Origin: Lucinisca nassula
Taxonomy: Eukaryota; Mollusca; Bivalvia; Lucinida; Lucinidae
DNA: 64,000 nt
Assembly: GCA_963580285.1 (NCBI GenBank)
Contig: OY757011.1
Coordinates: forward strand, 202,757,644 to 202,821,643
Direction: 5' to 3'
A model generated the notes under the pieces. That model saw only the letters and a program-made list of their open reading frames with translations, did no database searches and was not told the DNA's origin. This document shows positions 20,440 to 32,216 of the stretch, piece by piece (the stretch's first letter is position 1; each line of letters starts with the position of its first letter). A program made the translations under genes and the position numbers.

Positions 20440-20927
20440 TAGGTTCGTATTTTGAGAATAAAAAAGAAATGCGTTTGTTCACTAATTTCAGAATGCTAAA
20501 TTTCCATTCTTTAAGAGCTTTATGCTCAACAAACTCTCATTTGCACCATCATCAAAGCAACAGCGATTCTATAAGTACATTTATTGTGTTCCGCAAGTGT
20601 CTGTACTTGGACTCTGACTATTTCTCATGTACACCAATGACGTATCTGAATCTATCACACGTAACATCAAACTGTTTGCCGACGACACTATCGTGTACCT
20701 TACCACCACAAACCAATCAGACTGCCAAACCCTACAATCAGATCTCTCAAAATTGGAATCTTGGGAAGGTGAATGGCTTATGGCCGTCAACCCGGAAAAG
20801 TGTGAGGTTATTAGAATCATTAAAAAAGAAAGCCAGTTCTGTTTGACTTTAAAAAAACTTCATGGTTTCACACTTAAGACAACTAAAAATTCAAAATATC
20901 TTGGCATCCAAATATCAGACGACCTGA
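20440..20927 (+). pseudogene. LINE RT fragment, left half of a split element
   Basis: The plus strand encodes SRNIKLFADDTIVY-like sequence (FADD, catalytic), DLSKLESWEGEWLMAVNPEK, then KYLGIQISDDLTW. The coding sequence stops at DLTW, exactly at a TG...CA insertion, and continues at 23508. This CR1/Jockey-type element is distinct from the 6369-16115 family. Confidence 0.85.
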
Positions 20928-20932
20928 CATGG
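20928..20932. repeat. 5-bp target site duplication, left copy (CATGG)
   Basis: CATGG precedes TGTTAC here and follows GTAACA at 23503-23507. Removing the insert rejoins the LINE reading. Confidence 0.88.
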
Positions 20933-21427
20933 TGTTACGAGATGGAATAGGAAACTTCTCTGGTGCTTATGCACATCTAAATTATTTTAGTAGGTATATG
21001 GCAAGGCGGTGCGAGTGAAATATTTTAGGTGAAATACGGTAGGCAAAATGTTCTGCTCCATGCACAAGTCATGCACATATCATACAATGTATGCATGAGT
21101 GGTTTGTGGAATTTTTTTTTACCATACAGTTGGCCGCTGTAAGGCTGATTTCTATCAAATTTGCCTAAAAATCGCCAACCGCCAAATTGTGCCATATATA
21201 ATTTTCATTCCAGTCACGATGTTGTGTGTGTTTGTTTTGACGGGAGTTATACCATTGATTTATAGGGAAGTTTCATCATTTTTTCCCTAGGGGAAATACT
21301 ATTTTAACGCAAATCAATTATCTACTCGATTTTTGCTATATGGCTGTGATTTTGGACGGTATCTTCACTTTGCCACGATTTTAGCGAGCTAACACGAGTA
21401 TGCATGATTTTCCGGTAGTATTCATAG

Positions 21428-21482
21428 GTATAAATACCCTGAAAACGAACATTATTCAGCAGCAGGTCAAGAGCGAATAAAT
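21428..21482 (+). promoter_or_regulatory. TATA-box candidate with downstream AATAAA
   Basis: AGGTATAAATACCCTG (about 21426-21441) is a good TATA match, followed about 40 bases later by GCGAATAAATG. In an LTR this pair could mark promoter and polyadenylation, but AATAAA also occurs near 21838 and 23322. Confidence 0.35.
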
Positions 21483-21636
21483 GAATACAACATAGTGGCG
21501 GGACAGAGAATGAATATAGAATGGTATGTTAAATCTATGTTTAGTATTATTTTTTGCATGAACATGCTTGTAGGTTTTGGAGGGGCTTACTTCTAGTATA
21601 CCCAACTTTCTGAAGCTATTTTGGATTCACTTTTGA

Positions 21637-21800
21637 AGCCGCTTTGGTGTAATGATCAGGCTACTAGCTTTGCCAGCTAGAGGTCGCAGGATCGATATCA
21701 GGCTTCTCCAGAAGTAGAACGAGTCTTTTAAGCGAGGTCCTGTATCATTCTGAACCTAGATGTTGGTGAGACGTAAAGTTCGCACACCCACTCATTCTAG
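21637..21800 (+). mobile_element. tRNA-derived SINE inside the LTR-like insertion
   Basis: A head-like part (GCTTTGGTGTAATGATCAGG, AGGTCGCAGGATCGATATCA, a weak B box) precedes CTTCTCCAGA, AAGCGAGGTCC and GGTGAGACGTAAAGTTCGC. It matches SINE copies at 38087 (plus) and 48970 (minus). Confidence 0.65.
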
Positions 21801-22214
21801 ATTCATTTAGGCTTTTAGACCCCTTTTGTAGAATATAATTAATAAACGCCGGGTCAGTTGTTTGATCCATAACTTTTGACTAGCAGTGGTTAGAATACCG
21901 TGGTCCCGTCTCAATATGATATTAGGTGTAGAGGGGACGTAAAATTAAGACGGATTTAACCATATCTTCATCATCAGAGCAAACTCTTACAAGAGCCTGT
22001 CGGGTTATCCGTGATGATGAACCGTGATGAATTTGATTTTACAAGCATGTTCATGTTGCGTAGAAATAATTTTGTTCAAGAAGAATTACGAGTTCATTTT
22101 GTAATGATGTCGTTTTAGTTTGAGAACTCGGTTTGTACATGCATGTACATAAAAAGAATGTGATAATGATAAGTTAGAGTGTTTGGTCGCCACACGTCAT
22201 AACGGCCTGAGTGA

Positions 22215-22245
22215 CGTGGATGACGTCAGCTGCGTCATCAGCGTC
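22215..22245. promoter_or_regulatory. CRE-like palindrome cluster
   Basis: GGATGACGTCAGCTGCGTCATCA... contains a perfect TGACGTCA followed by an E-box-like CAGCTG and a second CGTCA. CREs are frequent in LTR enhancers. Function is not shown. Confidence 0.35.
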
Positions 22246-22950
22246 ACGAGGACGGTTGTGAAGTGGTGCCTACCAAATACAGAAAGAATTTACGGCAAAC
22301 AGTGTTGGTCCTTATGAGACACTAACAAATGTTGTAGAGAATAGGTGAAAATCTTCCTGTTTTTAGTTTCTAGCTGTTGTTAATGTAATGAATTTGTGAA
22401 TAGCTATATTTGTAAGCCGTGTCGCGGAGAAGGGTATGAAATAGTTTGTTATGTTTCCTGTAATTGGCGGGTGACCAGGTAGCGCAAAGGCGTGGTCTGT
22501 TCAATTGCCTCATACCTGTGCTAATGTAGTGAGCACGAATTTGATGGGTATTATGCTCAGTAGTAGTGAGCGTTAATTGATTTCTGTAGTGCTCAGTAAG
22601 GAAACATAAACTTCGAGTATTCTTGTGTCAAGCGCTGGGTGCTGATAATTTGATGCACATTCAAGTTGAGTTCTGCTTTGCAGTTATTTGTCGCATGCAC
22701 TGATCAGCATGTGTGTCTGGTCGGCGCATGCGCAATAACGGTATATGCATGAACATATTCTGACTTCTCCGGGAGGGGGATCATGATATAGCATGTACGT
22801 TTTGTGAACTGTATCTAAGTCGATTATCGTAATTTGCAGGCACAACGATGTGTGGTGACCTGCTGCTCCCTGTCAGATAGGAGCAGGTACTGGTGCGACG
22901 CTGTCGGTTTAGTGTCCAGCAAGGGCGGACAGACCCAATAACCGACCTTC

Positions 22951-23040
22951 AAGACCATATTAGACAGGCCGTGGAAAACAACCTAGAGTCGATTCGATTA
23001 TATTAAACAGGTCGTGGAAAACAACCTGGAGTCTATTCAA
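22951..23040 (+). repeat. 43-bp tandem duplication
   Basis: ATTAGACAGGCCGTGGAAAA and ATTAAACAGGTCGTGGAAAA start two adjacent near-identical segments, each ending CAACCTRGAGTCKATTC. Confidence 0.85.
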
Positions 23041-23507
23041 AGGAAGAAGTTACCGGGACTTCAAGTTCGTATTCAATCGATAAATTATATAAATCAACTT
23101 GTGGTCGACAACAAGGTCGACAAACTAGTTGACAGCAGTGCGCGAGAGGGGGTTCACCCTAAGTGAACTTGTAATCTGGTCAGTCGCGTTGTTGTGTTGT
23201 TTCTTTTTCTTATTTTGTTGTTGTGTTTGTTATTTGCTTCTGTAGACACTCACGTCACCCCGGTCCGAGCACAGAACATTGTTTTGCCTTCGGGACGGAC
23301 GTCGTGAGTGGGCTATAGAAGCAAATAAATGTGATGTTTTGTGTTAGTATTATTGTATATAGATACTGTAAATAATTCATGTCATTCATTTGATATCTTT
23401 CTTGTGCCTTACCCCACAGATGCCCGTACACCTGTCAGGGATCATGCTCGGTTGTCTTGTCAGCATGGGGGTTTGCGGGACGCCGTAAACCCACATGTAA
23501 CACATGG

Positions 23508-24310
23508 AACAAACACATGAATCAGACGACGACGAAAGGAAATACTACTCTGAAATTCATAAAAAGTAACATACAAACAAATATAAGGAAAATTAAAGAA
23601 ACAGCATATACAACATATTATGGCAGGCCCCTCTTAGAATATTCTGCTTCAGTTTGGGATCCATGGCAAAAGAAGTATATATTGTCCTGCACAGAGCCGT
23701 TTGTTACATCTTTACAGCTACACAAGTAGTGTGACCGCCATGCTGAACCAGCTTTTCTTGCCTACCCTTGAAAAACGTAGAAAACATCCACACTTCTTAT
23801 GTTCTATAGAATACACCAGGACCAAGTTCGTATTAAATTCCCGATTACATCAAGCCAGCCCTCAGAAACCGATACACCGTTCCATACTCAAGGATTGATG
23901 CCCATAGACATTCGTTCTTTCTATGAGCAGCTCGACTTTGGAACAACTTACCACCTAATCTGCCCAGCAGCCCATCCCTGGAAACTTTTCGGGCTGGGCT
24001 AGCTGATTACATCCACTAAATCCCTATAGCAGCCCTCATCCTCATCATCATCATCATCATCATTCTCTTCTTCTTCATCATTGTCATCTCGATTATGTGC
24101 ACCACTACAACATTTGTCCAGTGTAAGGGTGTACTTCTCAGCAACTGCAACCCAAAGAAATCCAAAATCCCATGCTTTTAGATACATTTTTTCTAAAAAT
24201 CATTTTAACTTTTCTGGCTTTCTTTTAATTGGCACTGACAATATTACTGCCATTTCCACCCGCACTCTATGTAATACTCAGGAGTTTCCAGCAGATTCAG
24301 ATTCAGATAA
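23508..24310 (+). pseudogene. LINE RT fragment, right half of the split element, with 3' tail
   Basis: This resumes the LINE at 20440 with NKHMNQTTTKGNTTLKFIKS, KIKETAYTTYYGRPLLEYSA, SVWDPWQKKY, TSSVTAMLNQL and LEKRRK. The rest is degraded. A CATCATCAT run (24040-24062) follows. The tail is a GATTCAGATTCAGAT hexamer repeat at about 24294-24310. Confidence 0.85.
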
Positions 24311-25148
24311 GGTACTCCGATGCGGGAATGGTTACAAGGTCATGTGTGATCTTGTCCATCATAACAAGATGACTGTCAATACGGCGTTGATCAAGGGGTC
24401 GCCAGTTTAGGTCCTTCAGCATAGCTGTAACACTGGAAGAATAACTATAGTCACGTGTTGCTCACCTGGCAGCCCTTTTTTGGACTGCTTCCACTTTTTA
24501 TATTTAAGTGGTGGGGGACCATATTGTGCCTAACTAAAGTCTTGTAAGCTACTGATTTCAGGTCCTTGTTAGGGAACCGAATGATTCTTTTCAAGAATCC
24601 AATGGTCTGATTTCCTTTTTTTTTTGGTTAGGTTGTCAGTATGGGAAATCAATTTAGGTCATCAGAAACTGTGACCGTAAGATATTTAGCTGTTATAACA
24701 CTCTCCAGCTGAATACTATGCAAACGGATACTTAGTTTGAATATGGGTTTCGAGGCGGGTAGCATGAATTAGGAAATGGCATTTAGATGGATTAAAACTC
24801 ATATCCCACATTTTTCCCCCTAGTTTGTGTAAGTTTTCTTGGGGCATTTGGCTATCAAATTGTGAGCTGGTGGCAAGATACATAGCTGTACAATCCGCAA
24901 ACAGTTTAACTCATGATTTGACCTGCCGACGCAGGTCATTAATGTAAGTCAAGAAGAGGGTTGGTCCGAGAACTGAGCCCTGTGGGACGCCAGAGGAGAC
25001 TGGGTGCTTTCTGAACTTTCCCCAGTTATTACCACTGCCTGTTTTCGATTGTCGGAAAAGTCCTTAAACCATTTTAGGGTATCTCCTCTTAAGCCATAGT
25101 GATGTTATTTTAGAATATGTTTTGTGGGCAACTTTGTCAAAAGCCTTA
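24311..25148 (-). pseudogene. LINE RT fragment (Jockey/CR1-type)
   Basis: Read on the minus strand from 25148: [41 protein letters not shown] (the FADD position reads FADC here) and MSFNPSKCHFLIHA. Further down frames break. This copy is separate from the plus-strand LINE on its left, and its 5' side ends at a Penelope-like 3' fragment. Confidence 0.82.
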
Positions 25149-25345
25149 TCTGTGTCTTTTTATTTTGGATGGCCATTTGGCCATTTTGTGGGAAAGTAAC
25201 TGTCATTATGGCCTTCCTTTGTTTAGGTTTCCATTATGGTCTGGTCGCTTCATGTTTGTGATTCTTTCCATTTGGTGTCTTTGATGGGTGGAGTAAGTTA
25301 ATTGTATCGATTCCTGATTTTTGTTTTACTTCTACTTTGCTAAAG
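25149..25345 (+). mobile_element. Penelope-like 3' fragment
   Basis: GTGTCTTTTTATTTTGGATG, GGCCATTTTGTGGGAAAGTA and AATTGTATCGATTCCTGATT match 8720-8884 nearly base for base. Confidence 0.85.
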
Positions 25346-25374
25346 TCTTCTTCAACATATTGCAGATTATGCTA

Positions 25375-25591
25375 GGATTCCGCTGTTGCTGTTGAAGTAT
25401 TTTTGTCTCCCATGTCAATAGGAGGAAAGAAGGAACGAAGTTGCTACCGATAAGTAAATCCGTTTCATTAAGATAATACCCCTTTTCCGTGGGACAGGGC
25501 TAATAGAAAGGCGAACACAAAGTCCCGAAAGTTGTCTCCCTTTGAATAATGGCGAAACAAAATCTGTCAGGTGTTCCCATTCCCCTTAAGT
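25375..25591. mobile_element. MITE, family C (left end degraded)
   Basis: GTATTTTTGTCTCCCATGT, GTGGGACAGGGCTAATAGAA, AGTCCCGAAAGTTGTCT and the right end AGGTGTTCCCATTCCCCTTA match the element at 31090-31597. Confidence 0.75.
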
Positions 25592-26154
25592 CAAAGCAAA
25601 AACCCATTGGTTTAAACATATTTATTATAGAAGTAACATCATTACAATATTAGACACGTAGATTCAGTTTGGGATTAGAACGAAAGCACAAGTACTTATA
25701 AAGTTCTTCTCCCAGAAACAAATGATATGTAAACATAATGACGAGTTACAAGCAAAGTACATTGAAACAAGTAATATTATGTCGTGTTATTTAGCAATGA
25801 GAAGCAACACATAATAAGTGTTGGTTAGACATGTTTGGGTGAAAAAAAAAACAACAACAAAAAAACAAACAATCAAATAAACAAAAAGACGGGGAAATAT
25901 TGGTATAAGTTATAGTACTAACAAGGAATAATTTTGCATTTAGCAATTTTAAATTAGAGAGAAAAAAAGACAAAAAAAAAAAAAAAAAAAAAACAGGTAA
26001 AAATAAATCAAAAGATATGAGGAAAAGGATGGGGATGGGTTGGGGGTGCGGAAGGGGGAGGGGGTACCTGGCATTCGATATGGAAAACAAAGCAAAAACC
26101 CATTACTACAGAATATAAATATATTTAGGATAATCCTCTTGTTTTGATCTTGTA
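25592..26154. other. Unassigned AT-rich stretch with homopolymers
   Basis: Poly(A) of about 21 at 25973-25993 and a G-rich stretch at 26028-26066. Minus-strand open frames here come from the poly(A) run. Confidence 0.5.
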
Positions 26155-26226
26155 AATGTACGTTGTGTGTAGTCATTAGAATCGCCTCAATGAGGCGATT
26201 CTAATGAGTACACACAACATACATTT
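26155..26226. mobile_element. Central hairpin of a family B MITE
   Basis: Arms GTACGTTGTGTGTAGTCATT and AATGAGTACACACAACATAC surround GAATCGCCTCAATGAGGCGATTC-type inner arms. The outer ends of the element are not clear. Confidence 0.8.
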
Positions 26227-26929
26227 TATTTTGAAGAAAATTTAAAATTCCATATTATGCCGCCTGACCAGGTTCTAAGAGAAACCCTTGGTGGCTCGAA
26301 CTATCATATCTTAAGGAGGGTCGCGCATAATTAACTCTGCCGTAATAAGGTTCGAATTTTTACCTCAAAATGATTTTTGTTTCTATTTAGTTTTCAAAGT
26401 GTTTTCTGAGGTTTTTGTAACATTTAATAACCATTGCAATGTGCATTTTGTTATAAATTATTTTGCGACTTCATAGACTACTTTCCGGTCTAGTCCGCAT
26501 GGCTGGAAGCACAGGAAAATAGAGGGATAAACAGACTAACCCTATATTTTTCCAGCTACTGGTTTGTTTCCTCCGATTGCAGCCCATCAGCTGTCCATGG
26601 CAAATCTGAACTCTCTTTAACGCACGATGTTTACTTTATTTTTCCATTGGTGTCAAAAATATAGCCTCGAAGAGTCTATCAGTTCACATATTCCACGGCC
26701 ATACTTTGTCAACACAAACAAAACAATGAATCAATTAGTTTGCGTGACGTCATATATATGGAAAGAAAACACTGCCATATTTGATAACTAAAAGTGCAGA
26801 CTGTAATGCCTGGCAGCACACAATATTCTTTTAACTGCCAGTCGCAGTCTCAGGTTCAATTACAGTTAAGCCATCTCAGTGAACAAATAGCCTGTGCCAG
26901 CACCCATAATTAGGATCTTGCACTCAACA
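26227..26929. other. Unassigned stretch
   Basis: No gene or structured repeat recognised. Confidence 0.4.
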
Positions 26930-27151
26930 GGTGTAGGCCTACTTGTAAACTGCTTAGAGGATCTAAGCCCCAGGCAAAGCGGTGCGAGTCTGCCTGTCCA
27001 TGTTAATAAACTCTATTGGTTCAATTGGCGGCGGGGTTTTAGTTGACATTTCATCTTAAGGTCGGGTAAATGTCCCACAAATTTGGAAGCGATGTCTCCA
27101 AAATGACCTTTACAGTGCTGACGGGGACGTTAAACCTCAAATCAAACAAAC
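26930..27151 (+). mobile_element. GTTAAAC-tailed SINE-like repeat (5' truncated)
   Basis: Family landmarks in order: CTTAGAGGATCTAAGCCCCA, GGCAAAGCGGTGCGAGTC, TCGGGTAAATGTCCCACAAA, GGAAGCGATGTCTCCAAAA, and the tail GGGGACGTTAAACCTCAAAT followed by CAAACAAACA. This ~300-bp family is the most frequent repeat in the window. Confidence 0.88.
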
Positions 27152-27288
27152 AATAATCAAGCATAAGCAAAAGGGTGTACAAGAAAAATCCCTTTGATCT
27201 GTTTCGAATATAAAGATGATGGTTTTGGTTGTGCCACACGGAGCCTTTGTATGCCCACACATCCACCATCATAACAGAATTTTGTCAA

Positions 27289-27480
27289 TGTACCGGCTCC
27301 AGCCAATCGGGCTGCATGATGCTTTCACGCAGAGCTGAAACCGACCGCACGTGAGAACTAGTAAACCGCTTAGAGGGTCTAAACCTGCCCAGGAAAATGG
27401 GTCCGAGTCGGACCGTCTATGCATATAAACCCTTTTGGTTTCGTTGAGCGGCAGGGCTTGAGATGTCATTTTAACGTCAA
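27289..27480 (+). mobile_element. GTTAAAC-tailed SINE-like repeat, 3' part missing
   Basis: GGGCTGCATGATGCTTTCAC, AGCTGAAACCGACCGCACG and CAGGGCTTGAGATGTCATTT mark it. It stops where an inverted copy begins. Confidence 0.85.
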
Positions 27481-27482
27481 CA

Positions 27483-27745
27483 TAATATTGGTCATTTCGG
27501 AGAGGTTACTTCCCAATTTGTGGGTCTTTTTACCCGACATTGAGACGAAACCTGACAGCCAGTGAAACCAATCTATATGTTTATAAGGACCGTCCGTCTT
27601 GCACCACTTTACCTGGGCAGGGCGGTCTACTCGTACTCATGAGTGATTGGGTTAGTAGTTCGGGGCTATCATGCATTGTAGAGACTATATATATGAGAAG
27701 TTTTTGGGCGACGCCTTTGAAGTGGTGTAGCACACTGAAGTGATT
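27483..27745 (-). mobile_element. GTTAAAC-tailed SINE-like repeat, inverted copy
   Basis: CCCAATTTGTGGGTCTTTTT, ACCCGACATTGAGACGAAAC, GTGAAACCAATCTATATG and TTACCTGGGCAGGGCGGTC are the family read backwards. With the preceding entry it forms a large inverted repeat. Confidence 0.8.
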
Positions 27746-29694
27746 CAGCTATGATTACAAAAGCCCCCCCAGAACAGAACTCGCATGACAAGACATAAAG
27801 CACAATGATGAAATGCATTAGGCTGAGAAAAGAGCCGGAAGGGTTGGGTAATTGTATCGATTCCAGGTCATTGCCATCACTTCTATCCACTTGCGGAAAG
27901 TAAAAGGATAACTTATCTCACCTCCCTTTCACAGTTTGCATAAACAGGCAATAGATAATTAAATAGCGTTTCCGGTCAATATGGCATGAAAAAAAAAAAC
28001 TTGTCAAAATTATAGAAAAAAAAATAATTAGAAGTGTTTCTACTTTCCCTATAACGTTGGCAGGAACTTAAATGGGAAAAAGGAATTTTTATATTATTTT
28101 GCATCAGCTTATTGTATTTTTTTTTTTTTTTTTTTATCAATTTCAACCCATTTCATTAGGGGGTGGGGTAATAAATTGTCAAAAAAGAAAGCTAAAATGT
28201 TTAATAATGTTTACCAAATATATTAATAACATACATCTGACATTGTTTGAATGTCTGCGACAATGTTAATGGCTTCATATCATTTCAACATGAACAAAAC
28301 GACAATATGGCTATATCAGAACATGCATTTTTTGGCCAGAAAAATCCATTTTTCACACCATAAAACTTATAAATGAAATTGTGTTTCAATTCTAATGAAA
28401 TACTTTGATTAATATCACATTAAGGAAGCAAAAGTATGTGCAATAATAAAGGTATAATCCTTGTTCTTGTCATTTAAACAATATCTTAATGCTTTTTTAG
28501 CCATTTTTATTGGGGGGTGGGGTAATTTTTTCAGCAATATTTCTCTCAGATGCCTGGTGACATGGTCAAATTTCACGCCTATTTCGTGTATCTAATATTA
28601 TTACACAATATATGTGAAAATAAGAAAAATCTAAAGACGAAAAATGCATTCTTTTTTCAAATATAGCGAAAATTGCATCCCAAAACAGCAAAACGTGCAG
28701 AAAAGGACATTTGTAAATAGGTGTTTCGACAAAAATCTGTGAAAGAGTTTGTCCTTCACACTTAGGTACGCAAACATGACATTATCCTGCATTGTGTTTT
28801 TTTAACCAAACTTGGAAATATTGTTTTAAACAATTGTTATCGACAATTTGTCAATGACTGGGGTAATTATTGAAACATTCGATAAATTCGAAAACAGTAC
28901 CCATCTTTAAGGCTAAAAAGCTCGAAAAAAAGCCTGGTGTGCCTATAATTTTATACCGGCAAACGAGTGCAGAGATTTCAAGCTACAAAATATAAGCAAA
29001 TAAAAAAAATCTAAAGAGAAAAGAATTACTCCCCACCCTCCTTAAACAAATTATTATGGTCCAAAAGGTGTTCGAGCCATTGAAGTGCGACTGCGGTAAA
29101 CTTCGTAGTCGGATGTGGGTCAGGTTTTTGTATGGCACGACACAGATAACAAACAGTATTCTGCATTAGCGCGGTACACACCGCATTACCTACAGAAGTA
29201 AATTTTCTACAAAAAATGTTGATAGCTGTCTTAAGTTACTCCATTAAAATATAGGTCAAGACACGGAAAAACAAGACTTTTTGCTGTTTTTGAACATCAA
29301 AGATGCAGATCAGACTGTGCAGCATTTTTGTGTTTAGTGTTGACAGCTTTTCATAACATTTCAAGACTATAGCTAGTCTGTGTAGGCGAGCAAGCCATTT
29401 TTTGTCTCCCCTGGTCTAATTTCCAAAATACATGTTTATTCGAGAGGGGCCATTAAATTGTTATTTTGTTAAAGTTTTGTCAGTTTGAAAGCATTGAAAC
29501 GACAAAAAATGATACAAACACAAATGATACAAAACACGCTATCCTGTCTTCGCACGGAAGACAGTTTTAAATACAGGGTGACAATGAAAATCTACAAAAA
29601 GACCTGTGCAAAGATTCTGATCTATGTACAACCACCAAGTCTAGCTAAATGGTTCACTTGTCGCTCTTTGTAAAGCTTAGAGGCTACAGAATGT
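27746..29694. other. Long unassigned AT-rich stretch
   Basis: No gene. GGGGTGGGGTAAT occurs near 28152 and 28508 and GACTGGGGTAATTATT near 28856, a spacing of about 350, but the rest of these segments does not align convincingly. Poly(T) runs at 28110-28135. Confidence 0.5.
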
Positions 29695-29755
29695 CATTTC
29701 AAACAGTGAAGACTCTGATCAGACTGCGCAATTGAGTCTTCACTGTTTTCGCAAG
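29695..29755. repeat. Minimal family A hairpin
   Basis: AAACAGTGAAGACTCTGATC and GAGTCTTCACTGTTT pair around a short loop, the shortest form of the family A core. Confidence 0.75.
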
Positions 29756-31085
29756 TTCTCTATGCATTCCATGCCCTGGCTCTAATCTATAGGCTATGCT
29801 ATAAACAGACAGAAGAAGACAGTTGGTCATGCAATACTCAACTAAGACCTGGTTTTGCGTTTTTGTTCAAGGTTTAACACTATATAGGTCATATCGAGCC
29901 ATACCTAGCCGCACTTAGCCTGAGAAGTGGTAAATCAGATTGAAACTATTTTGTGGTTCAATATGAAAAGGACAAATGTTTTGAATATAAACTTTATTAC
30001 GAATTCAAAAACAATATAAAAAAGGTATTTGAAAAATCCATGTCAATCGGGTACTTTTTCGATAAAGAGTACAAAGTGTAACACTGTGCAGCCCAATCTA
30101 TTTCTGCAAGCCCGCCCAACAGAATTGTTTTAACACTATTTGAAGACCTTCTATTGAATAAACATTCCTAAAAAACACACAAGTAGCCCTCATAGAGGAG
30201 ATTTTGAAAGATTTGGTTGCTATAGCAACAAATGTAACATAAGCACAAGCAGGCTGGTTCTGGTATACGGCATGATCAATTTGTGTACTAAATTTCAACT
30301 TTGAAGCCCATAACGTTCCTGAGAAAATTGCGACACATAATTTCAATGGGTAAAATGGGGCGTCCAACTTTCAGTTGGCTTACAGTTGGACAGGGCTTGC
30401 CGTTCTTGCAGCAGGAAAAGGCACAGGGGGAATGGTGCTATTTCTTCTGTCTCTACACTTTCATTCATTTTCTTTATTCTTCACTGTACCCCACTTTCAT
30501 CATCTCTACTATCTCTTCTAACTCTTTTCTTCCATTCTCTGAGAGACCATAAGGGTTGACGTGTTGTAAAACTCAAAACAATCAATCAATCTATTTCCTA
30601 CTGTTGTCGGAGGATAAGTTGAAAGTGACGTCAGCGAATGTTTTTGTTATTAAGCACTGTCCACTGTTTTAACAATCACTCATAATCTATATTTGGGCTA
30701 GAAATAAGAAACATATTGACAATTTTCATCTGTAGAGAAATGTTAGACGCCATTTTAGCACACGGTTGTATTATCATGATGTACCGAAATAACGAATGAA
30801 CCCTTTGCCCACTTCGATAATCTCTCAACCTGGGGGCGGTGTATGAAATTGACCTTTTCATTCTGAAATATAATACGCACAAAATTACTTGATTCTTAAG
30901 ATACAGTATATATTTTTTTCGCATCATTTATTATTAATAAAAAAACCTCTGAGCTTTATTTTCGTCAATTTGCTTAAATCGAATTTCAATCTTGTGACAC
31001 ATATTTATCATATCCCTGGATAACATTTTCAAATCCATTAGTGTCTGGTGTCAAAACATTCGACTAGTCATTTTCCTACATTCAA
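29756..31085. other. Unassigned stretch
   Basis: No gene or repeat structure recognised. Short frames lack similarity and codon continuity. Confidence 0.45.
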
Positions 31086-31089
31086 TACT

Positions 31090-31597
31090 TAAGGGGAATG
31101 GGAACACCTTCAGGGGATGCAACTCCTGCAAAAGTATTTTTGTTTCCTATGTTAAAAGGTGTTAACTGTTAAAGGAAAGAATTTACTCTCGAGGAGCAAA
31201 TCCTTTCCTTTAAGAGCATCACGAAAACACGCCTATATAATTTTGACCCCCTTGAACCCCACTTTTATATAGTTAAACTGGATTTTCCGGGGGTATACCT
31301 TATTTTTCTTATTTCTGCTCTACAATATAGATTGTGGGTACTCGTTAGAACCGCCTCGATGAGGCGGTTCTAACGTGTGCCCACAATTTACATTTGGAGC
31401 AGAAATAAGAAAAATATCACAATGTTTCATCATAAAATTTTCATTTTTTTCGGCGATAAAGGTGGCAATGTATGTGTATAGGCGTGTTTGCGTAATGGTA
31501 GACATCTTCAGTGGGACAGGGCTTATATAAAAGCGAACAGGAAGTCCCGAAAGTTGTCTGCGGACTAATCTGCCAGGTGTTCCCATTCCCCTTAGGG
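31090..31597. mobile_element. MITE, family C, with a family B MITE nested inside
   Basis: Terminal inverted repeats are CTTAAGGGGAATGGGAACAC and GTGTTCCCATTCCCCTTAG. Without the insert it would be about 215 bp, like the copy ending at 25591. The family B element occupies 31205-31497. Confidence 0.85.
31205..31497. mobile_element. MITE, family B, full length
   Basis: Ends are CATCACGAAAACACGCCTAT and ATAGGCGTGTTTGCGTAATG. The core is GTGGGTACTCGTTAGAACCG with CCTCGATGAGG at its centre and the pairing arm after. CTTATTTCTGCTC and GAGCAGAAATAAG flank the core. Nearly the whole element can fold. Confidence 0.9.
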
Positions 31598-31686
31598 GAG
31601 CCGGGTTGTATTTTAAAGGGGGCGAAACTTTTCAAACATTTTGTATGCATTATCGCTATATTGGGGTCATGAACTCTTAGGAACAA

Positions 31687-31975
31687 AAGACATCACGAAA
31701 ACACGCCTATATATTTTTGACCCCCTTGAACCCCACTTTTATGTAGTAAAACTGGGGTTTCCGGGGGTATACCTTATTTTTCGTATTTCTGCTCTAAAAT
31801 ATAGATTGTGGGTACGAGTTAGTACCGCCTCGATGAGGCGGTTTTAACGAGTGCCCACAGTCTATAGTTTGAGCAGAAATAAGAAAAAAATTACAATTTT
31901 TCATCATAAAATTTTCATTTTTTCGGCGATAAAGGTGGCAATGCATTTGTATAGGCGTGTTTGCGTAATGCGTGT
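31687..31975. mobile_element. MITE, family B, full length
   Basis: Same ends and core as the copy at 31205, with GTTAGTACCGCC/GGCGGTTTTAAC arm changes. It lies only 190 bases from that copy. Confidence 0.88.
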
Positions 31976-32099
31976 CCTTTCAGTTTAGTTTAATCATATA
32001 AATATTGCATATGATAGTAAGCAACGGGGTTGGGCAACAAGTTCTCTCAACATTAAATACGGCCCTTACCCTACAGTTAGATACACAATTTCATTATAC

Positions 32100-32190
32100 A
32101 CGTGGTAATAGCAATACCATATATAAAACACAAATAAAATAAATAAAAATAGAAATAAAATAAATAAATAAAAAATAAATAAATGGGCTC
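32100..32190. repeat. A-rich (AAAT)n stretch
   Basis: AAATAAATAAAAATAGAAA-type simple repeat. Confidence 0.8.
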
Positions 32191-32216
32191 CGTCAAGCGA
32201 TTTTGGTACTTTCGCC

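Larger units (their letters stand above)
20933..23502. mobile_element. 2,570-bp TG...CA insertion, probably a solo LTR or non-autonomous LTR element
   Basis: It begins TGTTACGAG and ends CATGTAACA, giving TGTTAC/GTAACA inverted ends and the TG...CA of LTRs, flanked by a 5-bp duplication CATGG. I see no ORF of note and no long direct repeat between its two ends, which favours one large LTR over a two-LTR element. It carries its own SINE (21637-21800) and a 43-bp tandem duplication (22951-23040). TATA, CRE and AATAAA signals are listed separately. Confidence 0.8.

Noticed and set aside
25791..26176. Minus frames rich in Phe and Ser
   Set aside because: They come from the poly(A) run and A-rich sequence at 25830-25993.
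28150..28870. ~355-bp tandem repeat suggested by recurring GGGGTGGGGTAAT
   Set aside because: Only the G-rich block recurs clearly; the intervening sequence does not align by eye.
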